Positions 60,593 through 64,000 of a stretch of DNA of 64,000 nucleotides are shown one piece after another. Where the stretch lies: assembly GCF_001050275.1 (NCBI RefSeq), contig NZ_BBYA01000008.1, positions 124,001 to 188,000 of the forward strand. The letters run 5' to 3'. Source of the DNA: Leptolinea tardivitalis (GTDB lineage Bacteria > Chloroflexota > Anaerolineae > Anaerolineales > Anaerolineaceae). The notes below the pieces were generated by a model. That model saw only the letters and a program-made list of their open reading frames with translations. It did not search any database and was not told where the DNA came from. Each line of letters opens with the position of its first letter. Position 1 is the stretch's first letter. Made by a program: the position numbers and the translations under genes.

Positions 60593-62083
60593 TTATTCGT
60601 TGCTTTTCTGCTCTGCGACAGTTCCAGAATTTCTTCGATTCTTGAAAATAAAGATATAGAATAATCCGGCCACAACAATCATGCATCCTGCATAAATCAC
60701 GAACATCCTGTTGGACATCCATGGACCCTGGGTCATGAAGTAATACTGGTACGGGAATTCAATCAGAGGGCCATGAAATTCTTCCACATTGATAGGCATC
60801 CAGATCTTTGAAACAATGAAAGCTGTCAAAGTAATCACCCAAAATTGCATTTTCCCCCAGTTCAAATCGTCCATTGCCTTGACGGTGAGGGCAATCACCA
60901 GCGGGAAAACGGGTGTCAATTGCCTTGATTCGCAAATCAGGATGAATTGAATAAAATAAAAAACAAGAAAAAGGGATAACCCCAAGCCAATTTGATTGGC
61001 GATTTGTGCGATTTTTCTCCAAAATAAAACAGCCAGGACAATAAAAACGCCGAAATACGCAAAATGGGCAACCAAGGAATTGAATGGCCGGATGACGGAT
61101 GTCTGGAAGAACAACCGCAGGGTGGAATAGAGGGTCACTGTACCTTCATTACCAATCAAGAAGATGCCTACCTGAAGGAATAAAAATGTTGAAAGAGAAA
61201 TGCTGAACCATTTTTTATCAAAATTTTGGCAGATTTTCTTGTGATCGTTGAAATTCCCATAACTGAATAATTCAACAGACCCGAAAAAGATAATCAGAAG
61301 AACTGATAGAACCGATACGGGAAACAGGGATTGAATTCGGGGAACAAGGTCAATCCTGATGGATGAGTCAACATAATAATGGAAGAAAATCAGTCCCACA
61401 ATTACCATCAAAACAATGCAATACGCTAAAAAAATTGCGGTTTTACTTCGATGACGGAGATGGGTATTGGGGTTATTCTGCACCGGGAAAGCCAGCAAAA
61501 GGATTGACCCCAGGAAGAAATTCGGCCAGGTAAATGTCCCGAGGATCGAAACGGCCAATAAAGCTGCCGGTTTTTTCTTGAGGTAAAACAATAATTGCGA
61601 AATCCCGAGTACAAAAGCAGTCTGGTCAGTAAGAACGGGATAGTAAAAGAACATTTTCAGGAAACAATAATTAACCAGCAAGCCAACCACCATCAGCCAC
61701 TGCCCGGTCAAACTGACATGAAATTCTTCGATTACTTTTGACCACAAAAAAGTCCCCAGGATTAGGACAATGGCATTGTAAATTCTGAAAGCCAGAATGA
61801 TATTCGCGTAGGTTAATGGCTGGTGAATGACAGACATTCCAATAAAAATGATTGTAGATGGGACCAACCGCCCAAGATCATATCGTGGAAGGGACAGCAG
61901 GTATTTCAATGAAAAATTCTGGACAATATTTGTGTATCCAATTCCATCCCATCCGCGGCCATCGAAAACAGGAATGGTTTCACCGAAAAAGAAATTCAAC
62001 AAACAGAACAGAATAACAAAAATAATGGACGCGACATCCACTCTGGTGATGATCTTAAGAAGTTTTGATAAAAATTTCTGCAT
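60593..62083 (-). CDS. Polytopic membrane protein, possibly GT-C-type
   Basis: This protein of about 496 residues has roughly ten to twelve hydrophobic helices. Between helices 1 and 2 a loop contains PVFDGRGWDGIGYTNIVQNF, in the place where GT-C glycosyltransferases keep an Asp-containing catalytic loop. No further family signature is clear, so it is only a guess that it moves or adds sugars. The ATG at 62083 gives a sensible cytoplasmic N-terminus; a TTG at 62149 is a poorer choice. It is monocistronic. Confidence 0.65.
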   Translation of the reverse strand: MQKFLSKLLKIITRVDVASIIFVILFCLLNFFFGETIPVFDGRGWDGIGYTNIVQNFSLKYLLSLPRYDLGRLVPSTIIFIGMSVIHQPLTYANIILAFRIYNAIVLILGTFLWSKVIEEFHVSLTGQWLMVVGLLVNYCFLKMFFYYPVLTDQTAFVLGISQLLFYLKKKPAALLAVSILGTFTWPNFFLGSILLLAFPVQNNPNTHLRHRSKTAIFLAYCIVLMVIVGLIFFHYYVDSSIRIDLVPRIQSLFPVSVLSVLLIIFFGSVELFSYGNFNDHKKICQNFDKKWFSISLSTFLFLQVGIFLIGNEGTVTLYSTLRLFFQTSVIRPFNSLVAHFAYFGVFIVLAVLFWRKIAQIANQIGLGLSLFLVFYFIQFILICESRQLTPVFPLVIALTVKAMDDLNWGKMQFWVITLTAFIVSKIWMPINVEEFHGPLIEFPYQYYFMTQGPWMSNRMFVIYAGCMIVVAGLFYIFIFKNRRNSGTVAEQKSNE

Positions 62084-62348
62084 GGTTTTCGTTGGTGTTT
62101 TTTGCTGACAATGTTTTCGGATGATTGACCTGTTATGAAGTGTTACCAATACTGAAAATCTTCAAATCACCAGATGACAGGGGATTGTTTTGCCCCCTCC
62201 ATCATGATCAAAACAGATTTTATATTCTACGCATAAAACAGGATCGCAGATCGGTGTTTGATGAATAGACGTCAAAAATCGCAGAGGAATAATCCTCTGT
62301 GGCAACCTGTGTTATGGATGGTCTGTCACAATTTTACCGGATGTTTGG

Positions 62349-63266
62349 TCAGTAGATTTCTGGCACAAACATCTGAGAATTAATGGGCGGTCTCACATAC
62401 CCGGTGTCTTTTTGCCGGGGCGGCAGCTCCAATGGCGGAGGAGTAAGGTCTTCATATTTGATCATACTCAGTAAATGATGGATGCAATTCAAGCGGGCGC
62501 GTTCCTTGTTATCCGAGTTGACAACCCACCACGGACTTTCTGGAAGATGGGTATAGAGAAACATCTGATCTTTTGCCCGTGAATACTCCACCCAGCGTTT
62601 TCGGCTTTCAAGATCCATGGGGCTGATCTTCCAGCGTTTTGTCGGGTCATTGATTCGATCTTTGAAGCGCCTTTCCTGTTCCTCATCACTCACGGAGAAC
62701 CAGTATTTAATCAATATGATCCCGGCACGCAGAAGCAGGCGTTCAAATTCGGGGCAGGAATGCAAGAATTCTTGATATTCCGTTTCGTTACAAAAGCCCA
62801 TCACATGTTCCACGCCGGCGCGGTTATACCAGGAACGGTCAAATAAGACTATCTCTCCCGCTGCCGGGAGGTGAGATACATACCGTTGGAAGTACCATTG
62901 AGTTTTCTCTTTTTCTGTTGGGACGCCCAGGGCTACCACCCGGCATATACGCGGGTTAAGGCATTCGGTGATTCGTTTAATGGTGCCGCCTTTTCCCGCA
63001 GCATCGCGGCCTTCAAACAGAACCACCACTTTCAATCCCTTAAACTTGACCCATTCCTGAAGCTTTACCAGTTCAATCTGCAATTTGGCCAGTTCTTTTT
63101 CATACTCTTTTGTTGTCAATACTTTTGAAGACTTACTGGCTTCGACTACGGTTTCAGCTTCTGGCTTCTGTTGATGAATGTGTTCTTCTTTTTCCTTATG
63201 TCCCCCGTGTGAATCTCCCCGGTTTTTTGACGATGCATGGGCGGACTCATCTTTCTTGTTTTTCAT
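62349..63266 (-). CDS. ppk2: Polyphosphate kinase 2
   Basis: This 305-residue enzyme transfers phosphate between polyphosphate and nucleotides. The charged, His/Lys/Glu-rich first 50 residues are followed by Walker A FEGRDAAGKGGTIKR (residues 86-94 within it) and Walker B LFDRSWYNRAGVEH (about 142-150), with the lid RWKISPMDLESRKRW. It is a single-domain (class I-type) PPK2. Its direction (ADP to ATP or GDP to GTP) cannot be told from motifs. It lies 61 bp after a DUF4345-like gene on the same strand. Confidence 0.95.
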   Translation of the reverse strand: MKNKKDESAHASSKNRGDSHGGHKEKEEHIHQQKPEAETVVEASKSSKVLTTKEYEKELAKLQIELVKLQEWVKFKGLKVVVLFEGRDAAGKGGTIKRITECLNPRICRVVALGVPTEKEKTQWYFQRYVSHLPAAGEIVLFDRSWYNRAGVEHVMGFCNETEYQEFLHSCPEFERLLLRAGIILIKYWFSVSDEEQERRFKDRINDPTKRWKISPMDLESRKRWVEYSRAKDQMFLYTHLPESPWWVVNSDNKERARLNCIHHLLSMIKYEDLTPPPLELPPRQKDTGYVRPPINSQMFVPEIY

Positions 63267-63327
63267 GACTGTATCCCTCCTGTGACGGTTGGATAACTTC
63301 TACAAAAAACAAATGATCATATATTGA

Positions 63328-63675
63328 TTATATGACGAGTATTATCCCAAGCACAATTTCGGTTGCCAGGCTGATGATGTTTGATTTTTCGATAGAATGA
63401 TCTAAAAACATTGAAATTACTCGAACCAGGGCTATTGCCAGATACATAATGCCTATAAGGCGGTATGTTTCAGGCACTTTTAATAGAAAAGGTGCTATTC
63501 CAAGTGCAATGAAAGCGGCTCCAAAAACTGCCCGGACTTCCGTAACGCCGCGTGGTCCGGCGATTGTTAAACCTGTGAAACCTTGTGCCGATTGTGGGGC
63601 GACTAAGGCAAGCACACCGGTAGCTGCTGTAGCAATCAGTGACAGGATTTTTAAAATGGATAGCAGATTAATCAT
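63328..63675 (-). CDS. DUF4345-like small membrane protein
   Basis: This 115-residue protein has four hydrophobic segments and the motif region GPRGVTEVRAVFGAAFIALG, seen in DUF4345-type proteins. The function is unknown. It is separated by 19 bp from the DegV-family gene upstream on the same strand, so the two may be co-transcribed. Confidence 0.65.
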   Translation of the reverse strand: MINLLSILKILSLIATAATGVLALVAPQSAQGFTGLTIAGPRGVTEVRAVFGAAFIALGIAPFLLKVPETYRLIGIMYLAIALVRVISMFLDHSIEKSNIISLATEIVLGIILVI

Positions 63676-63694
63676 AGTTTCCCTCTTAATGTTT

Positions 63695-64000
63695 TTACCA
63701 TGGCATGATGGATGGAGATTCTTCTGTTATGCAAACCAGACCAACTGCCCCAGGGCCGATGTGTGCACCGATGACCGGATTAATTTCAACGCTCAATTTT
63801 GGTCCAAAAGGCAGAATATCTTTTACCTCTTCCCAGAACTGTTGTGCTTCCTGAATCGCATGTGTGTGCATTAAGGCTGCAATTTTAATTTTTGGCATTT
63901 TCTCCAGATACGTCCTCATCCGCAGAAATGCGCGTCGGCGGGTCAACACACGATCAGAGGCTGGAACACCATTGTGCATATGAAGAATGGGTGTAATCGA
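63695..64000 (-). CDS. DegV-family fatty-acid-binding protein, C-terminal part
   Basis: The minus-strand frame is open to the window edge and gives the last 101 residues of the protein. SITPILHMHNGVPASDRV and the later VIGAHIGPGAVGLV are typical of the DegV C-terminal domain, where the glycine-rich segment holds the fatty-acid carboxylate. The N-terminus lies beyond the window. DegV proteins (FakB type) bring fatty acids to the FakA kinase. Confidence 0.85.
   Translation of the reverse strand, partial: SITPILHMHNGVPASDRVLTRRRAFLRMRTYLEKMPKIKIAALMHTHAIQEAQQFWEEVKDILPFGPKLSVEINPVIGAHIGPGAVGLVCITEESPSIMPW

Overview
The window reads as a stretch of bacterial chromosome. Gene density is high, base composition is moderate, and genes sit in short runs on both strands. 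The gene mix suggests an anaerobic or facultative, soil- or sediment-type bacterium, plausibly of the Chloroflexota (Anaerolineae). The pointers are a eukaryote-like citrate synthase beside proBA, a DUF4914-like PEPCK relative, corrinoid methyltransfer proteins, ribose-type sugar ABC genes and many c-di-GMP proteins. This placement is inference; no rRNA is present and no search could be run.

Layout. 1-5.3 kb: the end of an unidentified gene, a DinB-like protein, an ArsR/methyltransferase pair, a pentapeptide-repeat protein and an arsenic cluster (arsR, thioredoxin-like, UPF0718 permease, ACR3 pump). 5.6-13.4 kb: a CarH-like B12 photoregulator, a CBS-protein/GTPase pair, a corrinoid protein, a flavodoxin-like reductase, a DUF4914/PEPCK-like protein, a 58-residue membrane peptide and a UroD-type methyltransferase. 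13.5-22.8 kb: a sugar locus in which DUF4867 and dhaL/dhaK lie divergent to a binding protein/ATPase/two-permease transporter plus an FGGY kinase. 23.1-31.8 kb: iclR, citrate synthase, proB and proA lie divergent to icd and acnA, so citrate to 2-oxoglutarate and glutamate to proline are encoded together. 31.8-38.7 kb: a C39-like lipoprotein, two c-di-GMP proteins and a corrinoid-activating [2Fe-2S] ATPase. 38.9-48.3 kb: a SNF2 helicase with its SWIM-finger partner, then a TetR-controlled MacB-like export cassette. 48.4-64 kb: gmd, a PAS-GAF-HD-GYP protein, a beta-lactamase-fold protein, a phosphatase, rarA, an SPFH protein, a degenerate PyrK/PyrD-like pair, dtd, trpS, tRNA-Lys with a tandem array, VanZ-like, a membrane protein, PPK2, DUF4345-like and the end of a DegV-family gene.

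Most unusual structures. (1) Tandem 94-bp units follow tRNA-Lys(UUU); each repeats the tRNA 3' end plus two hairpins, and the terminator hairpin varies in a pairing-preserving way. (2) A 51-bp palindrome with IS150-type ends and a 4-bp target duplication sits in the loop of a terminator. (3) A 14-bp element lies at the same distance upstream of two start codons in the sugar locus. (4) A dihydroorotate-dehydrogenase-like pair has lost catalytic residues. (5) A translationally coupled CBS/GTPase pair has no recognised function.

The genes suggest a cell that moves methyl groups on corrinoids, takes up a sugar or polyol through a dedicated ABC system, resists arsenic, and makes 2-oxoglutarate-family amino acids from a linear oxidative branch of the TCA cycle.
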